In this document: positions 44,424-53,377 of the stretch, piece by piece
Numbering within the stretch: the stretch's first letter is position 1
Layout of the letters: each line of letters begins with the position of its first letter
Source: Actinomycetota bacterium
Lineage (GTDB): Bacteria > Actinomycetota > Acidimicrobiia > Acidimicrobiales > Ilumatobacteraceae
Assembly: GCA_030685215.1 (NCBI GenBank)
Contig: JAUXQB010000117.1
Location: forward strand, 1 to 64,000
DNA length: 64,000 bases
Direction: 5' to 3'
Position numbers and translations under genes: made by a program
Notes under the pieces: model-generated
The model's input: the letters and a program-made list of their open reading frames with translations, nothing else
What the model was told of the DNA's origin: nothing
The model's database searches: none

Positions 44424-45089
44424 ATGATCGGTCTGCGCACCCTGGCCCGTACCGCCGTCGTGGCCGTCACAGTCGTGGCCATCGGCATCGGTCTCGTCGC
44501 CTGCTCCGACTCGTCGTCGGGCGACGGCGCAGGCACCGCCTCCTCCGACAGCACCGCGACGGAGCGCTCCGACTCGGTGGCCGCCACCGACGGCACCGTC
44601 GTCGACGAGAGCTCCGTGAGCGCGACCACTTCGTCGGTGGCGAGCACCACCACGTCGCGCCCCGCGACCACCGTCGCCACCACCTCGACGGCGCCACCGC
44701 CGGAGACCAGCGACCCGTTCGCGAGCGCGCCCGAACCCGACGACACCGAACCCGACGACTTCGTCGGCCCCGCCGCGGACGACTGCGTCGATGCTGCAGC
44801 AGGCGCCCCGACGGCCGAGATCGTGCTCGACGACGACCGCATCCTGTTCGGCGGCACCGCGGCGCCATCGTGCCTGCGAGTGCACATCGGCCAGCGGATC
44901 GCCGTGCGCAACTCGGGCTCGGTACGCGCCGAGGTGCTCGTCGGTTCCGAGATCCTCACCGTCGAGCCCGGCGCATCGGCCAGCACCGAGGTGCTGAGCA
45001 CGCGCTACGCCGTCGCCGACGTGTTCGACGTGTACGTCGAGACCATCGACGCCACCCTCATCGTGCAGGTGATTCCTAGTAGCAGGTGA
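44424..45089 (+). CDS. Putative lipoprotein with Cys-paired C-terminal domain
   Basis: A protein of 221 aa. The signal sequence ends in a lipobox (GIGLVAC), so it should be membrane-anchored outside the cell. A long Ser/Thr/Ala/Asp linker (residues about 27-115) follows, then a beta-rich domain of about 105 residues with two Cys (DDCVDAAAG and PSCLRVH) and LDDDRILFGG, AVRNSGSVRAEVLVGSEILTVEPGA. The minus-strand gene at 53378 encodes the same architecture and a related domain. The function is unknown. It is divergent from the DAC-domain gene, with only 65 bases between their starts. The stop lies in a small tandem duplication. Confidence 0.78.
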   Translation: MIGLRTLARTAVVAVTVVAIGIGLVACSDSSSGDGAGTASSDSTATERSDSVAATDGTVVDESSVSATTSSVASTTTSRPATTVATTSTAPPPETSDPFASAPEPDDTEPDDFVGPAADDCVDAAAGAPTAEIVLDDDRILFGGTAAPSCLRVHIGQRIAVRNSGSVRAEVLVGSEILTVEPGASASTEVLSTRYAVADVFDVYVETIDATLIVQVIPSSR

Positions 45090-45102
45090 TTCCCTGGTAG
45101 TA
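45065..45102. repeat. Short tandem duplication at a gene end
   Basis: GCAGGTGATTCC occurs at 45065-45076 and again at 45082-45093, each followed by a GTAGTA-like tail. The stop codon of the lipoprotein gene (45087-45089) lies in the second copy. The likely cause is replication slippage. Confidence 0.75.
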
Positions 45103-45122
45103 CGAGCGGCGAGCGGTGCGAG

Positions 45123-45890
45123 TCACGCACCGACGGCGTGGTAGCCGCCGTCGACGTGCACCACCTCGCCCGTGGTGGCGGGGAACCAGTCGCTGAGCAG
45201 GGCCACGCAGGCCTTGGCGACGGCCGACGAGTCGGTGACGTCCCAGCCCAGCGGCGCACGGTCGTCCCAGATGTCCTCGAACTTCTTGAAGCCGGGGATG
45301 CTCTTGGCCGCCATCGTCTTCACCGGGCCGGCCGCGACCAGGTTGCTGCGGATGCCGCGCGGGCCGAGGTCGCGAGCGAGGTAGCGGCTGACGCTCTCCA
45401 GCGCCGACTTGGCGACGCCCATCCAGTTGTACGCCGGCCAGGCCACCGTGTTGTCGAAGTCGAGCCCGACGAACGAGCCGCCGTTGGTCATCAGCGGCGC
45501 GAACGCCTCCGCGAGCGCCTTCAACGAGTACGCGCTCACGTGCAGAGCCACCGACACGTCTTCCCACTGCGGCGACAGGAAGTCGTCGCCCAGGCACGCT
45601 TCCGGCGCGAAGCCGATGCTGTGCAGCACACCGTCGACCCGGCCCCACTTCTCGGCCAGCGCCTCGCGGACGGCGACGAGGTGGTCGGGTTGGGTGACGT
45701 CGAGCTCGAACACGTCGACGGGCTCGGGCAGCTTGCGGCCCGTGCGTTGGGTGAGGCTGAGTGCACGACCGGCACCGGTGAGCACGATGTTGGCGCCCTC
45801 CTGCTGGGCCAGCACCGCCACCCCGTAGGCCAGCGATGCGTCGGTGAGGACGCCGGTGATCACGATGTTCTTGCCGTCGAGCAGACCCAT
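45123..45890 (-). CDS. fabI: NADH-dependent enoyl-ACP reductase (InhA/FabI)
   Basis: A short-chain dehydrogenase-fold enzyme of 255 aa that catalyses the last reduction in fatty acid elongation. MGLLDGKNIVITGVLTDASLAYGVA is the FabI/InhA cofactor-binding start. The catalytic Tyr and Lys sit in PAYNWMGVAKSALESVSRYLARDLG, and IRSNLVAAGPVKTMAAKSI and WFPATTGEVVHVDGG complete the signature. The match is closest to mycobacterial InhA, although InhA usually has a longer substrate loop. It is divergent from npdG. Confidence 0.94.
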   Translation of the reverse strand: MGLLDGKNIVITGVLTDASLAYGVAVLAQQEGANIVLTGAGRALSLTQRTGRKLPEPVDVFELDVTQPDHLVAVREALAEKWGRVDGVLHSIGFAPEACLGDDFLSPQWEDVSVALHVSAYSLKALAEAFAPLMTNGGSFVGLDFDNTVAWPAYNWMGVAKSALESVSRYLARDLGPRGIRSNLVAAGPVKTMAAKSIPGFKKFEDIWDDRAPLGWDVTDSSAVAKACVALLSDWFPATTGEVVHVDGGYHAVGA

Positions 45891-45935
45891 GTCGGCGACT
45901 GTACCCGCGAGAGGCCTGTGTGCAAGGCTGACCGG

Positions 45936-46673
45936 ATGCGTATTGGCATCCTGGGAGGTACCGGTCCTGCCGGCAGCGCGCTCGCCGCGCGGCTGGCGTC
46001 GGTCGGCTACGACGCCGTCATCGGTTCGCGTTCGAAGTATCGGGCGATGGAGGCACGCGACAGCCTGGTCGAGAAGTGGCCCGATCTGGCGCCGCGGCTC
46101 TCCTACGGCGACAACGCGGCCGCCGCCGACTGCGACATCGTCATCATCGCCACGCCCTGGGACTCCGCAGCCACCACCGCCCAGGAGAACCAGGACGCAC
46201 TCGCCGGCAAGATCGTGGTCAGCATGGCCAACGCGCTCGTGCGCGTGGGGCACGAGTTCCAGCCGCTGGTGCCGCCGCGAGGCAGCGTCGCCGCGCACGT
46301 GCAAGCCGCGGTGCCGCGCTGCCGGGTGGTCGCCGCGTTCCACCACCTGCCCGCCACCGAGCTCGGCCACATCGGCCAGCCGATCGACAGCGACGTGCTC
46401 ATCTGCGGCGACGACGCGGCCGCGGTGCTCACCATGAGCGAGATCGTCACGGCCATTCCCGGCTGCCGCCCGCTCGACGCGGGCGAGCTGTCCAACGCCA
46501 CCGCCATCGAGGCGTTCACCGCCGTGCTGCTGCAGCTCAACGTGCGCTACAAGACCCGCGTGGCACCGAAGCTCACCGGCATCAAGGGCGATCCGCGCGC
46601 GGCGAAAGCGGCCGCGAAGGCTGCCGCGCAGGCCGCCGAGAAGACGACCGAAGCAGTAGCGTCTCCCGCGTGA
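45936..46673 (+). CDS. npdG: F420-dependent NADP oxidoreductase (NpdG)
   Basis: A protein of 245 aa. It transfers hydride between reduced F420 and NADP+. IGILGGTGPAGSALAARLASVGY is the Rossmann loop, with IGSRSKYRA after the second strand, where NpdG enzymes bind the NADP phosphate. VVAAFHHLPATELG and the conserved C-terminal helix fit the family. A Lys/Ala-rich tail of about 25 residues ends the protein. Its presence implies F420 biosynthesis elsewhere in the genome. It overlaps or abuts mshC. Confidence 0.9.
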   Translation: MRIGILGGTGPAGSALAARLASVGYDAVIGSRSKYRAMEARDSLVEKWPDLAPRLSYGDNAAAADCDIVIIATPWDSAATTAQENQDALAGKIVVSMANALVRVGHEFQPLVPPRGSVAAHVQAAVPRCRVVAAFHHLPATELGHIGQPIDSDVLICGDDAAAVLTMSEIVTAIPGCRPLDAGELSNATAIEAFTAVLLQLNVRYKTRVAPKLTGIKGDPRAAKAAAKAAAQAAEKTTEAVASPA

Positions 46674-46675
46674 CG

Positions 46676-47791
46676 ATGCGTCTCTACGACACGGCTCGCC
46701 AGGCCGTGGTGCCGTTCGAGCCCGGCCCGCAGGTACTGATGTACACCTGCGGCATCACGCCGTACGACGCCACGCACCTCGGGCATGCCGCCACCTTCAT
46801 CACCTACGACGTGCTGCAGAGGCGGCTCATCGACATCGGGCACACGGTGAAGTGCGTGCGCAACGTCACCGACCTCGACGATCCGCTGTTCGCCAAGGCC
46901 CGCGAGCTGGGCGTGCACTACCTCGATCTGGCGGCCGGCGAAGAGGCACGGTTCGAGCGCGACATGGAGGCGCTGCACGCGTTGCCCATGTACAGCTCTC
47001 CCCGGGCGTCGAGCGCCATCCCCGACATCCGAGGGTTCATCGGCATGGTGCTCGACCGCGGCTTCGCGTACGAGGCGGGCGGCAGCGTGTACTTCGACGT
47101 CTCCAAGTTCCCGTCGTTCGGCTCCATCAGCCACTACAGCGAGGCCGAGATGGTGGCGTACGCGCGCCAGCGCGGCGGCAACGTCGACGACCCGCACAAG
47201 CAGCATCCGCTCGACTTCGTCCTGTGGCACCCGTCGCTGCCCGACGAGCCCAGCTGGGACACCATGTGGGGTTCCGGGCGGCCGGGCTGGCACATCGAGT
47301 GCAGCGCGCTGGCGCTGCGCGAGCTGGGCACCACCATCGACCTGCACGGCGGCGGCAGCGACCTGATCTTCCCGCACCACGAATGCGAACGTGCGCAGAG
47401 CGAGGCCGCCACCGGCGAGCCGTTCGTGAAGCACTGGATGCACGTGGCCATGGTGTTCATGGACGGTCACAAGATGTCGAAGAGCCTGGGCAATCTGGTG
47501 TTCGTCGACAAGCTGCGCACCGAATGGGACCCTCGGGCCATCCGGCTCGCCATCATCGAGCACCACTACCGCCGCGAGTGGGAGTGGGACGACACGCTGA
47601 TGCCGCGCAACGCGGCGCGCATCGAGGCCTGGAGCCGCGGTGGGCATGCGGAGGGTGGCGTCATCACCGACGTGCGGGCGGCCCTCGACGACGACCTCGA
47701 CACACCGGCGGCGGTGGCGGCCATCGACGCTGCGGCCGCAGCCGGGCTCGGCGTGCACGACGCAGCGGCGTTGTTGGGCATCCTGCTCTGA
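46676..47791 (+). CDS. mshC: Cysteine:GlcN-Ins ligase MshC (mycothiol biosynthesis)
   Basis: A protein of about 371 aa related to cysteinyl-tRNA synthetase. It joins cysteine to GlcN-inositol using ATP. MYTCGITPYDATHLGHAATFITYD is diagnostic for MshC, where true CysS has GPTVYDxxHIGH. The zinc ligands (Cys of YTCG, Cys of WHIECSALAL, then the HHECE region) and KMSKS in GHKMSKSLGNL are present. It lacks part of the N-terminal extension of mycobacterial MshC (about 410 aa), and the C-terminus is short. The start may instead be the GTG at 46670 that overlaps the npdG stop. Confidence 0.92.
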   Translation: MRLYDTARQAVVPFEPGPQVLMYTCGITPYDATHLGHAATFITYDVLQRRLIDIGHTVKCVRNVTDLDDPLFAKARELGVHYLDLAAGEEARFERDMEALHALPMYSSPRASSAIPDIRGFIGMVLDRGFAYEAGGSVYFDVSKFPSFGSISHYSEAEMVAYARQRGGNVDDPHKQHPLDFVLWHPSLPDEPSWDTMWGSGRPGWHIECSALALRELGTTIDLHGGGSDLIFPHHECERAQSEAATGEPFVKHWMHVAMVFMDGHKMSKSLGNLVFVDKLRTEWDPRAIRLAIIEHHYRREWEWDDTLMPRNAARIEAWSRGGHAEGGVITDVRAALDDDLDTPAAVAAIDAAAAAGLGVHDAAALLGILL

Positions 47792-47837
47792 GCAACGCGA
47801 CTATGCTCCGCGGCATGTCCTGCCCGGTGCTGCTCAC

Positions 47838-48596
47838 GTGAAAGCTCAGGGCGCCGGCAAGGCGCAGACCCGCTTTCGCCGGGTGGTCCGCCCGCTCGCC
47901 AAGCAGCTGTGGCAGTTCAACTTGGAGGGGTTCGACCGGCTGCCTGCGGAGGGGCCCGCCATCCTGTGCCCGAACCACGTCAGCTTCCTCGACTCCGCGT
48001 TCCTGATGCTGCACGTGCCGCGCAACATCAGCTTCGTCGGCAAGGCCGAGTACATGGACTCGTGGAAGACGAAGTTCATCTTCCCGGCGATGGGAATGAT
48101 CCCCATCGATCGCGCGGGCGGCGACAAGAGCCAGGCAGCGCTCGACACCGCGGAGCGCGTGCTGCGACGCGGTGAGCTGTTCGGCATCTTTCCGGAAGGC
48201 ACCCGTAGTCGCGACGGGTACCTCTACAAGGGCCGTACGGGTGCCGCGCGACTGGCGTTGAAGGTCGGGTGCCCCATCTACCCGGTGGGCGTGGTCGGCA
48301 CGCGAGAGATCCAGCCGCCCGATGCGAAGCTGCCCAAGATCCGCAAGGAGTGCAGCATCACCATCGGCCGCCCGATCAACGTCGCGCGCTACAAGACCCG
48401 CGGCGACGACCACATGGTGCTGCGGCAGATCACCGACGAGCTGATGTACGAGATCCGCGAGATCACCGGTCAGGAGTACCGCAACGTGTACGCCGGCAAG
48501 ACGGCCGAGACGGAACCGACGCTGGTGGCGAAGGTCGCCACCGTCACCGACGCCGATGCTCGCGAGATGGCTGTCAGCGCAGCGGCCGGCGACTGA
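47838..48596 (+). CDS. 1-acyl-sn-glycerol-3-phosphate acyltransferase (PlsC family)
   Basis: A protein of 252 aa of the PlsC/LPLAT family. NHVSFLDSAF holds the catalytic His and Asp (HX4D), GMIPIDRAGGDKSQ is block II, FGIFPEGTRSRDG is block III, which binds glycerol phosphate, and YPVGVVGTREI is block IV. It makes phosphatidic acid from lysophosphatidic acid at the inner membrane face, or acylates a related lipid. A GTG start is used. A 35-residue C-terminal extension follows the catalytic domain. It is convergent with the membrane-protein gene. Confidence 0.92.
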   Translation: MKAQGAGKAQTRFRRVVRPLAKQLWQFNLEGFDRLPAEGPAILCPNHVSFLDSAFLMLHVPRNISFVGKAEYMDSWKTKFIFPAMGMIPIDRAGGDKSQAALDTAERVLRRGELFGIFPEGTRSRDGYLYKGRTGAARLALKVGCPIYPVGVVGTREIQPPDAKLPKIRKECSITIGRPINVARYKTRGDDHMVLRQITDELMYEIREITGQEYRNVYAGKTAETEPTLVAKVATVTDADAREMAVSAAAGD

Positions 48597-48608
48597 CCGC
48601 GGTCGGGT

Positions 48609-49619
48609 TCAGAGGAACTGGAAGCTGCGGCGCATGTAGCCGAGCCGCTCGGGCTCGCGCAGGCGCCACACGCGCATGTCGACCAGGCGGTGTGCGGCCA
48701 CGAACGCGGTGGTGGCGGCGGGGACGGCGTGGCGCAGCAACCCTTCGGTCGGCGCCCACACGATCAGTGCGACGTAGAGGCCTGAGGTGGCGGCGCCGAC
48801 GAGCACCGTGCCGACCCACGCCCACGACCGCCGCGAGCGGCTGAGGTACGCCACCAGGAAGATGTAGTGGAAGCTGTGCACGGTGGCGATGGTGGCCGCC
48901 CCGACGATGGGGTTGGCGACGAGGGCCATCGGTGCCACGAACGCCGTTGCCCACACGAGCGCCACGGCGCGCGTGACCCAGGAACCGCCGCCCTTCGGTG
49001 GATCGCGTCGTGCCAGCACGAGCAGCCACGCGGCGGCCACGACCAGCGCAGCGAACCCCACCCGGCACCACAGCAGCAGGTCGGTGTGGCGCAGCGGAGT
49101 GGTCGACAGGTCGACGGTGCGGATGAGGCCGACGATGGTGACGAATCCGGTTGCCTGGACGAACCGGCGCTCGCGGGGGAGCAGCCGCGCGGTGGCCACC
49201 TCCCCCTTGAGCCCCATGGCGACGATGCCCACCTGCTGACCGGTGTAGTGCCAGCCCAACCACGCGGCGAACGCGATGTTCACCAAGGCCGGGGCCGGGG
49301 CGGGGAACACCGAGAGTGCGAACACCACGCCGAGCCCGATGACGATGGGAAGGGTGAAGAACAGGTGGGCGCGGTCCCGGCGGAACTCGCGCATCTCCGG
49401 GTCGAGGTAGAAGAAGCTCGTCATCCCCAGGTGCAGCGCAGCGGAGACGTAGATGAACGAGGTGTTCCACACGCCCTGGTCGGGCAGCGGCCACGTGCGC
49501 AGGACGAGCGGCACCAGCAGCAGCGGCAGGAACCCGCTGACCAGCAGTACCGCACGGAATCGCACGTACGGCGCCCAGCGCGCCGGGCGCGTGTCGGCAT
49601 CGTCTGCACGATGCATCAT
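48609..49619 (-). CDS. Polytopic membrane protein with conserved-looking His residues, function unknown
   Basis: A protein of 336 aa from the ATG pair at 49614-49619, with about eight to nine hydrophobic segments. Three segments carry His next to small or aromatic residues: AALHLGMTSFFYLDPEM, AWLGWHYTGQQVGI and TVHSFHYIFLVAYL. Together they could bind a metal or haem within the membrane. I do not recognise the family. The gene is divergent from thrS and convergent with plsC, so the context is uninformative. An upstream GTG in frame could add about 12 residues. Confidence 0.72.
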   Translation of the reverse strand: MMHRADDADTRPARWAPYVRFRAVLLVSGFLPLLLVPLVLRTWPLPDQGVWNTSFIYVSAALHLGMTSFFYLDPEMREFRRDRAHLFFTLPIVIGLGVVFALSVFPAPAPALVNIAFAAWLGWHYTGQQVGIVAMGLKGEVATARLLPRERRFVQATGFVTIVGLIRTVDLSTTPLRHTDLLLWCRVGFAALVVAAAWLLVLARRDPPKGGGSWVTRAVALVWATAFVAPMALVANPIVGAATIATVHSFHYIFLVAYLSRSRRSWAWVGTVLVGAATSGLYVALIVWAPTEGLLRHAVPAATTAFVAAHRLVDMRVWRLREPERLGYMRRSFQFL

Positions 49620-49755
49620 TGTCTGTTCGCTGTCCGCCGCCGTGCCATCCACTACGTAGAGCGTACGACTCCCCGCGCACCGTGGCAACAGGTGGTTCGT
49701 CGAACGCCCAATTGCCCGGGGCCGCACCGATGACCGCCCGTAGACTCGGCGTCCT

Positions 49756-51729
49756 ATGGCTGAGATCACGATTTCACTCCCGGATGGTTCGCAACGCTCC
49801 CTCGTCGAGGGTGCCACCGCGACCACCCTGGCGGAGTCCATCGGGTCCCGGCTGGCCAAAGCGGCCGTGGCCGCCGTCGTCAATGGCGAGGAATGGGATC
49901 TGGGCCGTGAGCTGCCCGCCGACGCCACCGTGGCCATCATCACGGCCGACTCCGACGAAGGTCGTCACGTCCTTCGCCACAGCACGGCGCACGTGCTGGC
50001 GCAGGCCGTCATCCAGCTGTTCCCCGGCGCCAAGTACTCCATCGGCCCGGCCATCAACGACGGCTTCTACTACGACTTCGAACTGCCCGACGGTCGCACG
50101 TTCAACGAAGCCGACCTGGCGTCCATCGACGCTCGCATGCGCGAGATCATGAAGGCGAACCAGCCGTTCGTGCGCGACGAGCTCCCGGCCGCCGACGCGC
50201 TGAAGGTGTTCGCCGACCAGCCCTACAAGTGCGAGATCATCGAGCGCGTCAGCACCGGCGCCGCCGACAACGACGACGCCACCGAGGTGGGCAGCGGCGA
50301 GACCATCAGCGTGTATCGCAACACGCCCGAGTTCGTCGACCTGTGCCGCGGGCCGCACGTGCCGGGCACGGGCCGCCTCGGCCACTTCAAGCTGATGAAG
50401 GTGGCCGGCGCGTACTGGCGTGGCAACGAGAAGGGCCCGATGCTGCAGCGCATCTACGGCACGGCGTGGGAGAGCAAGGCCGCGCTCGACGAGCACCTGC
50501 ACCGCCTGGAGGAGGCCGAGAAGCGCGACCATCGCAAGTTGGCCACCGAGCTCGACCTGCTCAGCTTCCCACAGGAGCTCGGCGGCGGGCTGGCCGTGTG
50601 GCACCCGAAGGGCGCCATCGTGCGCAAGCTGATGGAGGACTACAGCCGCGAGCGCCACACCAACGGCGGCTACCAGTTCGTGTTCACGCCGCACCTGGCC
50701 AACGCGAACCTGTTCGAGACCAGCGGCCACCTCGGTTGGTACAAGGACGGCATGTACCCGCCGATGGAGATGGACAACGGCACGTACTACATGAAGCCGA
50801 TGAACTGCCCGATGCACTGCCTCATCTTCCGCAGCCGGCAGCGCAGCTACCGCGAGCTGCCGTTGCGGTTGTTCGAGCTGGGCACCGTCTACCGCTACGA
50901 GCGGGCCGGCACGTTGCACGGGCTGATGCGCATCCGCGGATTCACGCAGGACGACAGCCACATCTTCTGCATGCCCGAACAGGCCGCAGAGGAGATCAAG
51001 TCGCTGCTCGACTTCGTCATCAGCGTGCTGAAGGCGTTCGGCTTCACCGACTTCACGGCCAACCTGAGCACCAAGGACCCGGCCAAGTACGCGGGAGACG
51101 ACGATGCCTGGGACGTCGCCACCGACGCGCTGCGCGCGGCGCTGGAGGACTACGGCCTCGAGTACAAGATCAAGGAGGGCGACGCCGCGTTCTACGGTCC
51201 GAAGATCGACATCGACGTCAAGGACGCCATCGGCCGCACCTGGCAGCTGAGCACCATCCAGTACGACTTCAACCTGCCCGAGCGTTTCGAGCTCGAGTTC
51301 GTCGGCGCCGACAGCGCCCGCCATCGCCCCATCATGTTGCACCGGGCGCTGTTCGGCTCCGTCGAGCGCTTCTTCGGCGTGCTGGTCGAGCACTACGCCG
51401 GCGCGTTCCCCGCGTGGATGGCCCCGCTGCAGGCGAAGGTGTTGCCGGTCGCCGCTGCGCACCAGGAGTACGCCGAGCACGTTGCGAAGCGCCTCGAGCA
51501 GGAGGGCTTCCGAGTCGACGTGGCCGATGCCAACGACCAGCTGGGCAAGCGCATCCGAGCCGCGAAGATGGAGAAGATCCCCTACGTGCTGGTGGTCGGC
51601 GACGACGACATGGCGATGAACACCGTCGGGGTGAACCCGCGTGGTGGCGAGGTCGAGCGCGGCGTCGGCCTCGACGAGTTCGTGGCCCGCCTGCACGACG
51701 AGATCGCCGGGCAGCTCGCCAACGTCTGA
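49756..51729 (+). CDS. thrS: Threonyl-tRNA synthetase
   Basis: A class II synthetase of 657 aa. Its order is the TGS domain (ITISLPDGSQRSLVEG, residues 1-70), the editing domain with HSTAHVLAQAVIQLFP (HxxxH) and the SAD motif region, then the catalytic core with NCPMHCLIFRS (Cys zinc ligand), YRYERAGTLHGLMRIRGFTQDD (motif 2) and RPIMLHRALFGSVERFFGVLVEHY (motif 3), then the anticodon domain starting PLQAKVLPV. It charges tRNA-Thr and edits serine. The ATG lies about 137 bases from the divergent membrane-protein gene start, so a promoter is expected between them. I saw no T-box there. Confidence 0.98.
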   Translation: MAEITISLPDGSQRSLVEGATATTLAESIGSRLAKAAVAAVVNGEEWDLGRELPADATVAIITADSDEGRHVLRHSTAHVLAQAVIQLFPGAKYSIGPAINDGFYYDFELPDGRTFNEADLASIDARMREIMKANQPFVRDELPAADALKVFADQPYKCEIIERVSTGAADNDDATEVGSGETISVYRNTPEFVDLCRGPHVPGTGRLGHFKLMKVAGAYWRGNEKGPMLQRIYGTAWESKAALDEHLHRLEEAEKRDHRKLATELDLLSFPQELGGGLAVWHPKGAIVRKLMEDYSRERHTNGGYQFVFTPHLANANLFETSGHLGWYKDGMYPPMEMDNGTYYMKPMNCPMHCLIFRSRQRSYRELPLRLFELGTVYRYERAGTLHGLMRIRGFTQDDSHIFCMPEQAAEEIKSLLDFVISVLKAFGFTDFTANLSTKDPAKYAGDDDAWDVATDALRAALEDYGLEYKIKEGDAAFYGPKIDIDVKDAIGRTWQLSTIQYDFNLPERFELEFVGADSARHRPIMLHRALFGSVERFFGVLVEHYAGAFPAWMAPLQAKVLPVAAAHQEYAEHVAKRLEQEGFRVDVADANDQLGKRIRAAKMEKIPYVLVVGDDDMAMNTVGVNPRGGEVERGVGLDEFVARLHDEIAGQLANV

Positions 51730-51757
51730 TCTCGCCGCTGCGTGGGTAGAGCAGCGC

Positions 51758-52207
51758 GTGACGATCTTCGAAGACCTGCGGGCGAGCCACGAAGTACAGC
51801 GCGCCCTGGCGCGCACGATGACCCATTCGCGTACGGCGCCCGACAAGCGTCGGGCTGCGTTCCTCGCTCTCGCGCACGAGCTCGACGCCCACGCCACCTC
51901 GGAAGAGCGCCACTTCTACGTGCCGCTGCTGATGGACGACGCCGGCCTCTCGATCAGCCGTCACGCGCTCGCCGACCATCACAAGGCAGAGGAGCTCGTC
52001 GAGCAGCTCCGTGGTGTCGACCCGACCACGGACACGTTCGCCGATCTCGCCAAGCAGCTCGCGACCGAAGTGCGAGATCACCTCGACGAGGAGGAGCACG
52101 GCACGTTCCAGCTCGCCGGCAAGCTGCTGTCGAAGACGCGTCAGGCGCAGCTCGCTCGCGAGTACCGCGCCGAGTACGCGAAGCGCGGCGGGCCGTTCGT
52201 CCTCTGA
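51758..52207 (+). CDS. Hemerythrin-like HHE domain protein
   Basis: A four-helix protein of 149 aa. The metal-binding residues are laid out as expected: His in HELDAHATSEERHFYVPLL with its Glu, His pair in ADHHKAEEL, and DHLDEEEHGTFQ with His and Glu. Hemerythrin-like proteins bind oxygen, NO or iron through a diiron centre and often act in oxidative or nitrosative stress. The start is GTG 28 bases after the thrS stop, so transcription with thrS is possible. Confidence 0.87.
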   Translation: MTIFEDLRASHEVQRALARTMTHSRTAPDKRRAAFLALAHELDAHATSEERHFYVPLLMDDAGLSISRHALADHHKAEELVEQLRGVDPTTDTFADLAKQLATEVRDHLDEEEHGTFQLAGKLLSKTRQAQLAREYRAEYAKRGGPFVL

Positions 52208-52229
52208 TTCGGCGCGACGTGGCCGCCAG

Positions 52230-53264
52230 ATGAGTACATCGAGCCGCATCGACGCGTTCCAGCGACGGCACCGCTGGGCGAGCTTCCCCATCGCCGTCGT
52301 CTACAAGTTCGGTGAGGATCAGGGCCCGTACCTGGCGGCGCTGATCACGTACTACGGGTTCCTCGCGCTGTTCCCCCTGCTGCTGTTGTTCACCTCGATC
52401 CTCGGCTTCGTGCTGCAGGGGAACGCCGACCTGCAGCGCCGCATCCTCGACTCGACGCTCAGCCAGTTCCCGATCATCGGTGACGAGCTCGGCGATCCGC
52501 AGGGTCTGCAGGGGAGCGGTGTCGCGTTGGTCATCGGTGGCCTGGTCGCGCTCTACGGTGCGCTCGGCGTCGCGCAGGCGATCCAGCACACGATGAACGT
52601 CGCGTGGTCCGTCCCTCGCCATCGGCGACCCAATCCGATCCGTGCCCGCCTGCGCAGCCTGCTGGTCATCGTCATCGGAGGTGGCGCGGTGATGGCCACC
52701 ACCGTGCTGTCCGCGCTCGGCAGCAGCGCCGGTGCCTTCGGTGCCGAGTTGGCCGGATGGGCGGCGATCCTCGTCGTCCTGGTGGCCGTGGCGGTCAACG
52801 CATCCATCTTCCTGCTCGCCTTCCGCGTCTCGACCGCACACGAGACGAGCATGCGCGACCTGCTGCCCGGTGCGATCATCGCCGCGCTCATCTGGCAGTT
52901 GCTGCAGTTGTTCGGCGCCGCGTACGTCGGCAACGTGGTGAAGGATGCAGGCCTCACCTACGGCGTGTTCGCGTTGGTGTTGGGTCTGCTCGCGTGGATC
53001 TATCTCGGCGCGGTGGGCGTGGTCGTCAGCGCCGAGATCAACGTCGTGCGCGCCAAACGCCTGTACCCGCGCTCGCTGATGACCCCGTTCACCGACAACG
53101 TGGATCTGACGCGAGCCGATCAGCAGGCGTACACCGACGCCGCGACGGCGCAGCAGGCCAAGGGGTTCGAGAACGTGGCCGTCACCTTCGACCACGATGG
53201 CCAGCACGCCACAGCCCGTCGTCGCGGCGAACTCGCCGCATCCGACGCCGACCCGTCCGACTGA
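52230..53264 (+). CDS. YihY/UPF0761 family inner-membrane protein
   Basis: A protein of 344 aa with six predicted membrane helices, of the family once misnamed ribonuclease BN. YKFGEDQGPYLAALITYYGFLALFPLLLL is the N-terminal family signature (usual F..d.....AA.laYy..ls.lFPlll), followed by LVALYGALGVAQAIQHTMNVAW and AGLTYGVFALVLGLLAWIYLGA. The C-terminus is a soluble tail of about 75 residues. Its transport or envelope role is not established. It lies 22 bases after the hemerythrin gene. Confidence 0.9.
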   Translation: MSTSSRIDAFQRRHRWASFPIAVVYKFGEDQGPYLAALITYYGFLALFPLLLLFTSILGFVLQGNADLQRRILDSTLSQFPIIGDELGDPQGLQGSGVALVIGGLVALYGALGVAQAIQHTMNVAWSVPRHRRPNPIRARLRSLLVIVIGGGAVMATTVLSALGSSAGAFGAELAGWAAILVVLVAVAVNASIFLLAFRVSTAHETSMRDLLPGAIIAALIWQLLQLFGAAYVGNVVKDAGLTYGVFALVLGLLAWIYLGAVGVVVSAEINVVRAKRLYPRSLMTPFTDNVDLTRADQQAYTDAATAQQAKGFENVAVTFDHDGQHATARRRGELAASDADPSD

Positions 53265-53377
53265 AGGTCGCCCGCCGGTCAGCGCAACTGCGCTGCGGCG
53301 GGTCCATGTCATCGTCCGGCCGAGGAATCCTCGCTCCAGCCATGACACGAACGAGAATTCGTGCAGGCTCGTGGTGA

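Noticed and set aside
46676-47791. Cysteinyl-tRNA synthetase
   Set aside because: The first motif reads ITPYDATHLGHA rather than the GPTVYDxxHIGH form, and the protein lacks the anticodon-binding tail of CysS, so MshC fits better.
48609-49943. A 444-residue form of the membrane protein starting at 49943
   Set aside because: The extra 108 residues run antisense through the thrS start and look non-coding; the ATG pair at 49614-49619 directly precedes the membrane domain.
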